A model generated the notes under the pieces. The model worked only from the letters and a program-made list of their open reading frames with translations. It made no database searches and was not told the origin of the DNA. From assembly GCA_022036555.1 (NCBI GenBank), contig CM039137.1, positions 25,537,862 through 25,601,861 on the forward strand: 64,000 bases of DNA, in the 5' to 3' direction. Shown here in pieces: positions 45,521 through 57,232 of this stretch (within the stretch, counting starts at the first letter, position 1; each line of letters begins with the position of its first letter). The translations under genes were made by a program, and so were the position numbers. The stretch comes from Microstegium vimineum (Eukaryota; Streptophyta; Magnoliopsida; Poales; Poaceae).

Positions 45521-48079
45521 TCAGTGTGCTAGTACAGAGCAGAGATGTGCATGTGGTGTGCTTCCTCGAACAGCAGCTTCGCTTTGGATTTCGGATCCGG
45601 TGCGGTACAGAAGGTACGGGGTACACACGGTACGAGCAGTGTCGAGCACGTATCTACGGCACGACCTTAATGTGACCCCCTTCAACCTCATCGATCACGG
45701 CTTTTAATTCTCAGGGAAAGTCAAAGGTCAACGCAAATACCGTTGAGTATGCCGTGGATAAACATCGCGTGATCATAACACTGAGCGTTTCTGCTCATCT
45801 TTAGCGTTACTTCCTCACTTATCAAACGTTTCGCATGGTATGTTTTGTTGGTCATATTTTGTCATAAATGTAGGAGTAGAGTTTATGGCAACATGTTTGA
45901 CTAACAGAAAAGTATTTGTAAATGTAAATTTAGTATAACGACTTTTGTCAAGTATAATTAGACTATTCGTTACTCAAAAAAGTAAAAAAAAATCATTGCA
46001 TTTTAAAATACACGCACACATTATATTTCAAAGAGGTTGAGAGAATAATATTATCCACTTCAAAACAAAAGGCAACTATAATTTAATTCTTGAGTCACGC
46101 CATTTTAGTTTGGCAAAATTTATGTAAAGGATACCAATATTTAACATGCTTCACAAAGTACTTGCATCATAGGAACCCTCATCAACAACCTAGTGCGACC
46201 CATGAAGAAGATTAACCCCCGCCAAACTCTAGTCCAGTCTAGCAGGGATTAGGGCTACACCCATTGAGTATCCTTGCGCATCCTATTTGAAATGGTAAAT
46301 ATTGATACTAGTTCCTATCAAGTTAGTCATAGTTAAGATGGTTTGACTTGGACCAGAAGTCTAGATCTAGAATTACATCCTTCCTTATGAGGATGGAATA
46401 CCTTTCGATTCAACGTGTAATATTCATATCATCCTCTACCAAATGTCATCTCACCATTTTACTAACTTTTGATCTCAATGTGCAACAAGCTATCCACATC
46501 ACTCATGCTAAATACCACATTTGCACTAACTTCCAACCTCATTGTATAGCTATCCACATACCACCCCCATTAACCATGCTAAAAGTGCCTACATCATTAC
46601 TCACCAAGTGTAAAATCTATGCATAATTTCTACTCAGACTATGAAAATGCAAGGCGTCCATATCGTTCTATTTGTTTAGTTGTTCCATCATTTTATAAAT
46701 TTGTATAGAATTCTTTTTTTTTTTTTATAAGATGTCTTGCCTACTTTTGATTAAAACCGATGCAAGAATATTCAAGTTTAGTTCATATATGCAACAACTC
46801 TATTCAAGAAAGCTCCATTGTAACTTGCAAGATATCCTTATATAATTACTGGAACAAGATTAAGTATCCAACATCTACGTGCATCTTCTCTATCTCCTTT
46901 CTCTGTGTTGACAATGAACATCTAAATGTAAAATGTGAGTATCCAAATGCACCATGTGAGAAGTTTTTTTCAACCCACAAGACTCAAAATCATAGGACTA
47001 GGTTTAGAGGACTAAATTTATCTAGTTTCAACATTAGGAAGTGTTGTTTTTGTAGTTTATATGGTTTTTTTTGTTGAGCATGTTGTTTATGGTTGAAAAT
47101 CAGACTACCCCAGAGGTTAAAATCCATACCGCAATTGAATACTATATAGCAGTGCACATATAATGCCTCAGACTCTTGGAGCCCTTTATGTTGCCTTCAC
47201 CAACCACAGCTCATGAGCATGAGCGTCCTGATCCACGATCGACGCATGTGCATTTCATCAAATTTTTGTCGGGCATCTCAGCTTGCCAAAAGACAGCGTG
47301 CATCGTTTGGGAAAGCAGAGGCAGACGCTGCTGGTTGCCATGCCACCCGAAGTTGCTTGCATGGCCGGCCGCGTGTGAGCTGTGACGAAAGCACGCGCCA
47401 GCGCGAATCGGCCTCTCTCCTTGGCCCGGCTAACTTCCGCGGCCGCATCTATGGTGGCGTCCGGCAACGGCCCATTCGTCTCCGCATGGGCCGTGAGAGG
47501 TGGGCCGGCAGCGATGCAGGGCACAAAACCAGCAGGCGGTCCGTGGGCTCTATGCGCGCAGCCAGCGCGGCTTCTACCGTGGGCCGCCAATCCGTGAAAG
47601 ATTCCAGCCCACCCTGGAGCACGAGTCAAAACTCAAGATTACAAGAGGCATGCAAATGCAAATGCAAATGCACATAGTAGCACAAAACGAGCCACACTGT
47701 GGGTACACATACCACTGGTACTGTAGAAGGAGTAGGCACGTAGCAGCAGGACCACGGAGAGGAGAGTAGAGGAGAATCTCATTTGACCACGAACCGCCCC
47801 GTTTTGTCCCCATCCGACGCATGCATGCATGGATCCGTGTCAAGCGCAACGAAACGAGAGGAAGCGTGCAGGAGCAAGAGGCCAAGCTCACGTGAGGTCA
47901 GTTCGTTCATCAGCCTCCGGCAAAGCTGCGCCACGTACGTACGCGCGCGCGCCCATGGTCAAACGGGAGGAGACCCCCCTGACATCCATCCATCGGGCAT
48001 ACGTACAAAGACCACCACCCTATCTAGCTAATCACTCTCTTGTACTAGGTAGTAGTAGTACAAAAAAGATTCGCTTGCA
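45521..48079. other. Intergenic DNA, no gene recognised
   Basis: 45900-47160 is AT-rich, with scattered open frames up to 105 codons but no domain. 47170-48060 is GC-rich with a (GCAAAT)n-like repeat (about 47649-47672) and open frames that look like composition artefacts. Confidence 0.4.
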
Positions 48080-48316
48080 TAAAGTATTATGATATAGTCC
48101 ATAAGTTGGCTGTAAGCTTTAGTCTTCTCCCAGCTCATCAATACAATAGTGTACTGTACTCTATTAGTACATGACCCACATATCTATCTCATAGAGTTTC
48201 TTGGTTGTTGTGTCCAAGCTGACTGTAAGCTTACAGCCTACCTCTCCTCTCTCTCCTCCTCTCTCTTCTCCACCTCAGCATTCAGCCTTCTTACAGCCCA
48301 TTATAATACTTGCTCT
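48080..48316. mobile_element. MITE of the AGTATTAT / GGCTGTAAG type
   Basis: Left aagtattatgatatagtcca then ttggctgtaagc. Right cagccttcttacagccca then ttataatacttgctct is the inverse. The interior is pyrimidine-rich. The right terminus resembles the GAGCAGGTACAATA end of the element at 53121. Confidence 0.55.
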
Positions 48317-49119
48317 TATTAGTAGTGCGTACTACTGCAGGTACTTAGAGAGACTGATATGATGTGTTGCCGTGTAGTGCTCCTGCTAGTTCTAGTTTGT
48401 ATTTGTAGTAGGAGCACGTACCGTGGAGTACTGAACAGCAATGCACTACTAGCAGCTAGCACAAGTGTACTAGTGTAAGTATTTTCAAAAATAATACTCC
48501 TACTAACACAATTCCAAAGAAATAAACTTTACTACGGAGTAAGTATTGTTTTATTTTCTGATGAATCCATCCGTTACTAGAAAGCCTACATCTGCTGCAT
48601 GCATGGGAGCATTGCAGCGTAAATCCCGCGCGCGCAGCCTAGGAGTATTATCTACCACCGCTGGCAAATAAAAGCGCTCGGATCAGCATAAAACATGCAT
48701 GGCATTCTAGAGCTCGATCTCTGCGTGCACAGATTGCGCTTGCATGCACCAGCAGCCTGTGTGTCAGAAAGATGAGAGTATGGTCATCATAAAGTGCGGC
48801 CATAGGTTTGGACTGCGACGGAGCTATAGCTTCTATAGCTGTATGCATACGAATGAAGCTATTCCTGTAATCCTGCTTCTAGGACGAGGATCTGATGCAT
48901 GCATGAGGTTTTGTATTCCTGTGATCTTCCAGTCCATACTACTAGCAGTATACAGTATGCATAGGAGTATAGTACTCTCCGTCGTAGGTCGTCTTCAAAA
49001 TCAAACGGCCGGTCCTCCGCCGGTCGTACTAAGTTTTTTTTTTCTTTTCTAAAAAAAGAGCTCGCTTGTCCCAGAAAAGCTGCCCGAATCAATGCAAGTG
49101 TTTTCAGTGGGATTGCCTC

Positions 49120-49156
<37 letters not shown>

Positions 49157-49774
49157 GTGCATGGCTACCATGCAAAGCTTAAGCGAGAGACAGGGTAATT
49201 ATGGAGTAAGTATATTATAGGCACGACCGGGTCATCTTTACAGTGTTTACGAGGAGGTGCAGTGCCGCCGGTGCGCACGGGCGCTCCGTTGATTTCTCCT
49301 AGGCCAGTGCGTGCTGCATGCTGCGTGCTTACTAGGAGTAGGGTTTGAACGACGATCCACGCCACGCCATGCATGCAGTCCGGCCGCCCGGCCTTTATCG
49401 TTCTAGTATTATAGTTATACTAATTAACTACTACTACTCCGTGCATGCAGTATAGTAACCCTTGGTTTGTTTGCATCTCAAACTACCTAAACACAACTTG
49501 GCCGGACGGACTAATAATTGTTTATTATTGTAGGCACACGGTTCAATGAGGTGATCCATCTGTGGATGCTTCACACTCCAAGTATATGTAGCAGCGTAAT
49601 TAACTACGCACGTAATCCTCTCTTCTCTTGTTCTCTACTAGAGTCTACGTATAGGGTTGGAGTACATGATCCATGACTGAATGTAACACTACACAGTCTT
49701 GACAACACAACAAATTAACACCCCACCGGCCATTTCGAGATTGGAATGTGTTAGATGAGGTTATTGAAGCTATA
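48317..49774. other. Intergenic DNA, no gene recognised
   Basis: Contains a (CT)n microsatellite at about 49121-49152 and many GCATGCAT words. Open frames are short and show no family signature. Confidence 0.4.
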
Positions 49775-50030
49775 CTCCCTCCGTATCGGAAATAGAAGAC
49801 GTTTAGAAAAGCGATACGGTCTCCAAAACACAACTTTGACCCTTTGTTTTTATAAAAATATTTATGGAAAGTGATATATACACTTTTATGAAAATATTTT
49901 TCAAGACAAATCTATTCATATAATTTTTACATTTGCAAACTCAACAATTTAAAAGTTATAGATGATTTATATTCCCAATGTTTGACTCAAACCTTGTCTA
50001 AAACGTCTTCTATTTCCGATACGGAGGGAG
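49775..50030. mobile_element. Stowaway MITE, well preserved
   Basis: A 256-bp element with ends ctccctccgtatcggaaata and tatttccgatacggagggag. The terminal repeats match over about 33 bases with few differences. TA flanks both ends (49773-49774 and 50031-50032). It looks young compared with its neighbours. Confidence 0.9.
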
Positions 50031-51520
50031 TACTTGAGTTGATACACATCACCTTAGAGCTCAATCAACATATACATTTAACAAAAGATTAAGCGATTAG
50101 CTAATAAAGTGCTAGAATTTGAGGCTGCTTTAACTTATTCTAGGTTTAGATGAAGTGTTTAGTGAAGTTTGTAGACCTCCAAACTACCATTGCTAGCTTG
50201 TACGAACCAAGGGTTGTCCACATGAGGTTTGTAATCTTGCGAGATCACACTCACTATATTTTTGATATGGCTAACCAGTGGTGTCTCTATCTAAGCGATG
50301 ATATCATGAGAGGCCCACGGTGGTTTGGCTGAAGCTCTCCATAGCTAAAATTGTGGAGAGCAGTCGGTGAGAGGCCACACTGAGACTCACTTGCGCTTAG
50401 GGAAGATGCATGTCCTATTTACGGAGTTACTTGACTGATGGTTGGCCCTTGTGATCATGCATGACATCCTTGTGATGGACTCCAATGAAGACTAGTAGAA
50501 AAGCGTGAGCTTTCCGATAGCTAGAGAAAAACATCATCGTATGCTCAGTGGTCATGAAATTTATCTTTGGACTGATTGTTTGGATCATCCCAGAGGATAG
50601 CCCACCCGAGTCTGCTTTGCACAAAACCGATGAACTACAGATACATAAAAAACACTCGGACTTGGTGACATAAAGCACTCAGATGCAGAAAGTACTTGCT
50701 CTCGAACTTCAATTATGACAATCCCTTCATCAAACTCTAATCGTGCAAAGGGTTATGGGCTATTGTCGGCAATATGAACCATGTGTATCCTCATCCGAAC
50801 CAAAAATGGCACACCATGGTATGACTACTTAATAGGACTAACTAGGAAGGGATACATCACCGACTTGAACGACAAGGCATATGCAAGATATACAAAGAAA
50901 CTAATTCCATCTATTGTAAGTGACTACAAAACCTACATGTAAATTGGTCATGACTTTCTCTATAACCCTGCCCTTGAACTGTATAAATAGGAATAGAGAA
51001 CCCTTGCTAATCAGCAATCCAAATAGATTTTCAACCCATAGACACATAATTGTGATTCCTTACTCACAGTCGATCCTAGCACGTGGCACACAAGGAATAA
51101 AAGCATCATACACTAGATGTAGGACACCCCATCGAAACTAGCATAAAGTTGTCTCTCATATTGTACCCCTTTGAACTATTGCATTTGACATCAATTATAT
51201 TATTTGTTGGAGGTAAAAAAAATGACAGCATATTTACATTTTGATACCTAGGATTGAAACCTAGGGAGAAAAAAGCTATTTTGTGCTAGAGATAGCAATA
51301 CCTTAAAATCTAGTGCACATCTAAATAGAAATTGTGTAGATTTTTAAAAGTCTTTTTGGCCTTAGTTGACCATGCAGAAGGCAGTTGACCAAATACACAT
51401 TTGTGTTGTGGCAAGTTGTGGTCATGAACCAGACAGAGCCCTTAATTAAACTCCGCTTTAGACATCATGATTCCTTTAGAACTGGCATTTCATGTACTCT
51501 TACTTCACCACCTAGAGGTA
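50031..51520. other. Intergenic DNA, no gene recognised
   Basis: Balanced composition without a domain-bearing reading frame. It could be an eroded transposon, but I found no termini or motif to support that. Confidence 0.35.
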
Positions 51521-51528
51521 TAGATTTC

Positions 51529-52364
51529 CAAATGGGCCGCACGGCACGGCACGGGCACGGGCACGCGTAGGCACGACACGAGCAGGCACGACACTATGCG
51601 GCACGACAGCCCATCGTGCCATGCCTCGTAGTGCCACCGTGCCGCTGTCAAGGCCCAGACACGACACTATGGCCTGTCAAGCGTGTCGTGCCGTGCTGCG
51701 AGGCACGGCCGCCCGACGTGCCCCGTGCCGGCCCGCCGCCGCGTCCGGCGCTCGCGGTCCGTCGAGTTGCGGATGTTGTGCCGCCCGTCGTTGCCGTCTT
51801 GTTGCCGCGCCACTGAGCAGAGCACGTTGCGCCACCGTATCGTCGCTCTCAAGCCTCGGCACCAGCCCGCCGCATCGCCGAGCCACTCCGCGACCTTGTT
51901 GTAGCCTTGTGTCGTCGCAGCCATGTTCGCGCAAAGGCCGTTGAGTCGCGCAGCTGTGCCTCCGGCCGCCGTCGCCGCACATCAAATAAACAGGGGAGGG
52001 AGTGAGAGACAACAAGAGCTTTCTGTGGCTGGGAGCAGGATGGGTCACGAGAGTGGAAACAAATGACGGCGGCTGGGGTGGGAGAATGGGAATGAGGACT
52101 GTGGAGTTGATTTTGTACCTAGGGTAGAAATGTTGCAGCTCAATCAAACGATCTAGAATTATCGGGTCGCCATCGTGCCGGCCCAATTTTCGTGTCATGC
52201 CCGTGCCGGCACTACGGGCCAGACCTATGGCCCAGGCACGGCCCGCGACCGTGCCCGTGCCGGCATTGGCACTATGAATCTCGTGCCCGTGCCGTGTTAG
52301 TGTCGTGCTTTTTCGGGTTGGGCTCGTGCTGGCCCTACGTGCCTGGCCCATTTGGAAAACTATA
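51529..52364. mobile_element. hAT-type non-autonomous element rich in GGCACG, 8-bp target duplication
   Basis: An 836-bp element with ends tatagatttccaaatgggcc and ggcccatttggaaaactata, flanked by identical CCTAGAGG copies (51521-51528 and 52365-52372). Subterminal regions are dense with ggcacg on the left and cgtgcc on the right, in inverted orientation. The middle (about 51680-52150) is GC-rich and unlike the ends, with an open minus-strand frame of over 200 codons that crosses into the subterminal repeats. I do not recognise the product. Confidence 0.9.
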
Positions 52365-52372
52365 CCTAGAGG

Positions 52373-53120
52373 AGGAGTCACCACTAGGTGTGAGCTAGAG
52401 CAGACGCCCTAGGTTCCTTTGGCCACGGCCCCCTCAACCCAACGTGAAGTTGACAAGGCGGAGGTTGAAGATGCCAAACATGGCGTCGTGGCGAGCACGA
52501 GCATAGGTTGAAGATTGAAGACGACATCATGGGACTTGGATTGGGCCACAACTATCTGCATTAGCCCATTAGTCACCTAGCCCAGGCAGCCTTAGGCAGA
52601 CCATAGCCACCTTTCGGTGCTCATCCTCCTCATTCTTAATCAAGCATTTGAGCTTGAGGTGAGATGGCGGATGTCGGAGGCGACATTTGTCTCTACACCG
52701 TGCTCTAGTCTAGGCTCGCTTTGACCCTTGGTGGATCGCCTATCTAAACAATTTGGTGTTGCCACATCGCTCGTTGGTGCCTCCCCCCAGCCTTGCTTGT
52801 CGCCTTGGCCCTCGATGACTCGGGCGCGCGACGGCTCAAGGCTCCCGCCATCCGCCCACCCCACGCTTTGCGACCACTCAAAGCTATGTTGCCCACTCAA
52901 AGCTAGATGTTCTTTCTACATTCTTCAAAGGTATGATTAATGCAATTTTCTAGTTGATTTGCCTTTTAAATTGTCAGGTTTTGTACTATATTTCTTCATT
53001 GAAGCGTGTAATATCGATGGTTTTGTTATTAGAAACGTAATATCTTGATTCTTTTTTTTCTATAACTCTTGTCTTTAGTATGTATATGTTGTCATTAGTT
53101 AACCAAAATTTTATGGTCTA
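52373..53120. other. Intergenic DNA, no gene recognised
   Basis: The segment 52640-52900 has an open frame on each strand without a family match. The rest is AT-rich. Confidence 0.35.
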
Positions 53121-53449
53121 AGAGCAGGTACAATAATACACCTCAGCTTGGCTTATAGTCAAGCCAACTCAGCAAAATCATACGTGGAAGAGAGAGAATA
53201 GAGGAGAGAGAGAGAATGAAATAGACTCTAAACTTGGCACCAAGCTCATCACATTCTCCTAGGCTGCATGCAGGTCCCCACCACCCTTTCATACTTGCTA
53301 TTGACTCCTTTTCCTGCAACATGTGGGCTTGTTTAATAAAAAATAAAATTTCAAGTTACATGAGAAGCCTAACTATTGTATAGCTTGTTTTTTCTGCTTG
53401 TCTCAAGATGATATGGCTTGGCTTAAAGCTAAGTTTATTGAACCTGCTT
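53121..53449. mobile_element. Tourist-type MITE with TAA flanks
   Basis: A 329-bp element with left gagcaggtacaataatacac and right aagtttattgaacctgctt ends, flanked by TAA. Inner arms cagcttggcttatagtcaag and tatggcttggcttaaagct. Confidence 0.7.
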
Positions 53450-54077
53450 TAATAAGTATGCATGTGTCCTAGCTTCTAGGTCATTTCTCGAGTTGTATTC
53501 GTCACTGCCACCACCAGAAGAAAAATTATTGTTGGATATATGGTTAAAAAAACTCTCCAAAACTTTGCCACCCTCCATTATTTGTTCATCTTTTGTGTTG
53601 GTTCATAGTACATGGAAGTTCATATGCCACATTAGCAAGACGTGACATCGATCAAAGTGGCGAGCACGTGGGTTATGTCCCCAAGTCGTGGAAGGAGCTG
53701 AGACAGATTTATCATCCACAGTACGTACTGTACGTATTGCATGGCACATCCAAGAAGACCCACACGTGTGTGTGTCCATACTAGCCAGCGGCCAGCGGTC
53801 GACTTGCACATTGAGTAGAAACAAAGCATGCATGCACATGCCAATGGACGCACACATGCACTTTATCGTTCCAAGAGAAGATTGGACAGCGATAGTGGAC
53901 TGAGATTAGTAGTGTGTGTGCACGTCAGAAACGGCATAAAATCTCAATTTCTTGTGTTAGGTTGGAGGACAAGGATACATCTCGATGGATTTCGAGGCTT
54001 GGATATCCTCATATCCATGCTCCTTGTTTGGGTTATACGCATGGATAGACGGACCGATTTTCTCTTTGGTTATATAT
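53450..54077. other. Flank of the Ty3/Gypsy element insertion
   Basis: No gene is recognised. The five bases directly outside the LTR at 54073-54077 are tatat. If the insertion is intact, the same five bases should lie outside the 5' LTR beyond the end of the window. Confidence 0.4.
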
Positions 54078-54495
54078 TGTTGACACAAAAAGCGTTAGGA
54101 TCTGCGAACACCTCGGGTTATTACTCGAAATTCGATATCCAAAGGTGTGCCAGTCGATTTGACCAGTTAATCGACAAGGACGATAACTAGAACAAGATCT
54201 GAACAAGACAACGGCGATACGCCCGGATGCCAAGGCTCAGAATTGTTTCAGGATAACTAGAGCAGAGTTGAACGAGACAACAGCGATGCGCCTGGATGTC
54301 AAAGCTCAGAGATACTCCCACACGGAACTTGCAAGAGTTTGACGCAGATCAAGGTGATACAACCCGTCGAAGCGTGAAGAACTCGTAGATAAACTAAGAC
54401 TAATACAAAAAAGGATAAATTGTAATAAAAGTAGAATAAGAATAAATTGATTTGATTTTGATTGGATTCATATTATTACGCAGCCTTTGGGCACA

Positions 54496-54503
54496 TATTT
54501 ATA
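54496..54503 (-). promoter_or_regulatory. LTR TATA box
   Basis: TATAAATA on the minus strand within gggagtataaatatgtgccc. It is about 605 bp into the LTR, a usual place for the retroelement promoter. Confidence 0.6.
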
Positions 54504-54857
54504 CTCCCGCATGGAGAGTTGTACAGAGACACGACTCGTACCTTCCCTAAACAAAACTCTTAACTTTAAGGAAATAACGAACTCGCGCAGGAGCCGGACC
54601 CAAACAACAATATTATTTTCCTAAACAGACAACCCTATTGTTAAGGAAATAAACGACTCGTGCAAGAGTCGGACTCAAACTACCATAACAATACTGGTAC
54701 AAAATCACCAGTTTCTTTATGTCCTTCCTTCGATGAAAACTTTTCATCGGCATATTCCTTCAACCCGCAACTTCCTTCTTTTGCCACCGACAATCTTCTG
54801 CTGACGTCAACCGCCACATCACCCCGTGCCCATCGGCACTTCATGCCCATCGACATC

Positions 54858-54917
54858 ATCTCCTCATCGGCAATCAGCATCGGCAACATCTCCTCATCGG
54901 CAATCGGCATCGGCTGA
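54858..54917. repeat. 30-bp tandem duplication in the LTR U3 region
   Basis: Units 54858-54887 and 54888-54917 both start atctcctcatcggcaatc and differ at few positions near the end. Each unit holds two or three ATCGGC words, so the duplication multiplies that motif. Confidence 0.85.
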
Positions 54918-55108
54918 TGACTTGACTTCACCAATTAACCCTTATCGGCAAGAATCACCCAGTTCCCATCGGCAACAAACTTATCTTTCCTGCAGCATTC
55001 TTTCTCATCGGTAAATTTGACTGATAATTTTCTGATGCCGATAGAAAACAGCCACTGATCAACACAAGTCTTAGCTCATTTGACACGTGCCGAAAAACGG
55101 TGTCAACA

Positions 55109-55122
55109 TATGCCCCCCAATT
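55109..55122 (-). other. Polypurine tract
   Basis: On the element strand a run ttggggggcata sits directly before the LTR start. This is the usual plus-strand primer position for an LTR retrotransposon. Confidence 0.75.
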
Positions 55123-55547
55123 TCGGAGTGTATAATATTTACGCGCCGAAATTCTCTCTACTGTAGCCGTTCTTTTCGAGATAACTGCACAACTTCCTCG
55201 ATCTCCGCGCACAGAACTGCAATTTATTAATAAAATTCCTCGACTATAGCGCAAACAGTTGCAAATCTAATAATATCTCCTTGATTGTCGCGCACATCCA
55301 CCGCAGGCCTCTCTATATTCCTGTATAGTACGAGCAGAAATTCCAAAATACCCCTGACCTAGGTCCATAAAAGTTACCACGATCCAACTTACTTTTTACT
55401 CTGGGCCTTCTTTCACTTTTCACCTGCCTCCGTCTTCAACCTCGGCGTCTTCAACCTCAGCGGCGACTCCGAAGAACAATCTTGCGAGCCCAAGCAACAG
55501 TTCATTCCTCAAGCAGAGTACGAGCCGCAAGAACTCTTCCAACTCCA

Positions 55548-56907
55548 ATGGCGATCCACGTCGACATCCCCAAGGTAAATCCATTTCCTTCTTATTCTAC
55601 TTTCTGCAAGTTTTCCTTCCGTATGAATTTCGCAATCTTTTCCCCTTTCTTTCTTTGATTCTTCCTCTTTTTTTGAAACCTAGGAACTGTACAACAAAGT
55701 AGTAATCCCCCTTGAGCAGTCCAACTTCAACTGCCTAGGCCCAATGGGAAACCCTGATCCTAGCTATCTGATCAACGCGGAAACCAACCGTATTCCCTTC
55801 AGATCCGAATGTTTCAACCTAGGTTTATGGAATGATGCTTTCCGTTCATGGCCTAAATATACCAAGGGGTGGAAGAACTGGTACCTCAGGGTAATTAGAA
55901 CGCAACAGGTTTATTGGTCAGAGCGCAACCTAGACCAATGCATCAGGCTCTTCATTGCCGATATGGAGAAGAACGAGAACATAATGATAGCGGCTTCTTA
56001 CTTCTGGTCCGACACCATGAATGTCTTCTTATTCAGACATGGACCAGCCACTCCTACCCTTGCCGATGTGCATATGCTGACCGATCTCGATGTCTCCTCT
56101 GCCGATACCTTCACTTTGTTTAATAGGAAGGCCGAGTATAAGGTGAACACTCGTAATATCGGCGGCTGGACCGGTTACATCCAGAAGTACCAAAAAACTG
56201 GATCGGTAGGACAAAGGGAGCATGCTATCTTTCTGAACATGTGGCTGGAGAAGTTCATCTTCTGTGGCAAAACAGTCGGACCGACTACAATGTACCTCCC
56301 AGCAGCAGAACTCCTAGCCGATGGAACAAGACTCCCTCTTGGCCGATATCTTCTTGGATCGGTATACCGCCTCTTACACCAAGTGTCCAAGAAGTTACTG
56401 CTAGGCGAGTCCATCGGCAACCTCGGGGGTCCCTGGTGGTTCATAAACATGTGGTTGAACGCACACATGTACAAAGTCCTTCAGTTTGACTTGTTCGCCC
56501 AACAATTTCCAAGGGACATATCGGAAAATTATATATTCAAGGATGATGAATCGGCAACTCGTCCTCCACTCAACTTCGGAGAGGCCATCATAGTACTGCC
56601 AGGAACCGATGCCGATGCAGAGTTTGGCAGATTCTTTCAGAAATTTTATAATGGAATCCCTGCTTCAGAACGGCTCTGGTGGCCATATATTGATGAGGAC
56701 AACCGATTCCCCTTGCTATTCAACCTCACCGATTGGAACGTGCCTCAGAATGAGGTGATCATGAAGGCCAGCATTGTTCCCCGAGCTATTCCAGTTAACA
56801 TTTTCGGCACTGGGAAGAATGCTCCCCCGTCCTTCGAGTTTTATTACCCAGCGGCAGCGGCAAGACAACTGGCATTCGGCCAACAGCCACTCCTATCCTT
56901 GTTGTAA
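55548..56907 (+). CDS. Plant mobile domain (PMD) protein, antisense extra gene of the retroelement, one intron
   Basis: Two exons, 55548-55574 and 55684-56907, joined in frame across AAG|GTAAAT ... ACCTAG|GAA, giving 416 residues. The protein resembles the plant mobile domain (aminotransferase-like) family, known from the Arabidopsis MAIN/MAIL proteins and from transposons. Visible features include WSERNLDQCIRLFIADMEKN, VFLFRHGPATPTLADVHMLT, a Trp-rich GGPWWFINMWLNAH and a C-terminal FYYPAAAARQLAFGQ. It lies on the opposite strand to gag-pol, between integrase and the 3' LTR, with its 5' end facing the LTR. The frame has no internal stop, unlike gag-pol. Without the intron the first ATG in the long frame would be 55744, but the spliced start at 55548 extends the open frame cleanly. 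Function is unknown; DNA or chromatin interaction is plausible from relatives. Confidence 0.8.
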
Positions 56908-57034
56908 TTTCTTACCATTCATCGTATCGACAAATGTAACATTGATACTTGATTTTGCTCTGTAATGTAATGTCAGTACAACTTTTACCGATGCTTATAT
57001 AACTTTTCTTTCCATCGACACTCAACTGAGCATT

Positions 57035-57229
57035 TTATGCATCTACCCAAATACTAGGGTAATATTTCTTCAAGTATTTACCGTTGATTGCTCTAGGAAA
57101 CGCAACCCCTTCGAGAGTCTCCAAAATATAAGCATTGCCAGGAGCAGATTGTTTTATCCGATAAGGACCTTCCCAATTAGAAGACCATTTTCCAAACTTA
57201 GGACTCTTAGTCCCAATCGGTAAAATCAA
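57035..57229 (-). pseudogene. Integrase C-terminal part (separated by an in-frame TGA)
   Basis: Continues the integrase frame after a TGA at 57230-57232. It contains GPYRIKQSAPGNAYILETLEG and NGKYLKKYYPS, the usual SH3-like/GPY-F type integrase end. No chromodomain follows. Confidence 0.75.
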
Positions 57230-57232
57230 TTT

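Larger units (their letters stand above)
54078..55108 (-). repeat. 3' LTR of the Ty3/Gypsy element (1,031 bp)
   Basis: Starts on the element strand with TGTTGACACC at 55108 and ends GTGTCAACA at 54078, giving 9-bp inverted termini TGTTGACAC/GTGTCAACA. A purine-rich tract abuts it at about 55109-55122. A TATAAATA at 54496-54503 (minus strand) marks the likely U3/R boundary. U3 contains about eleven ATCGG/CCGAT copies within 54744-55030 and a 30-bp tandem duplication. Confidence 0.9.

Noticed and set aside
54830..54970. CRISPR-like regular repeats of catcggc
   Set aside because: The units are too short and irregular, and lie in a plant LTR. They are part of the element-wide motif enrichment and a 30-bp duplication.
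55744..55746. ATG 55744 as the start of the PMD gene
   Set aside because: The frame is open further upstream to an acceptor site at 55683/55684, which joins in frame with a short exon starting at 55548.
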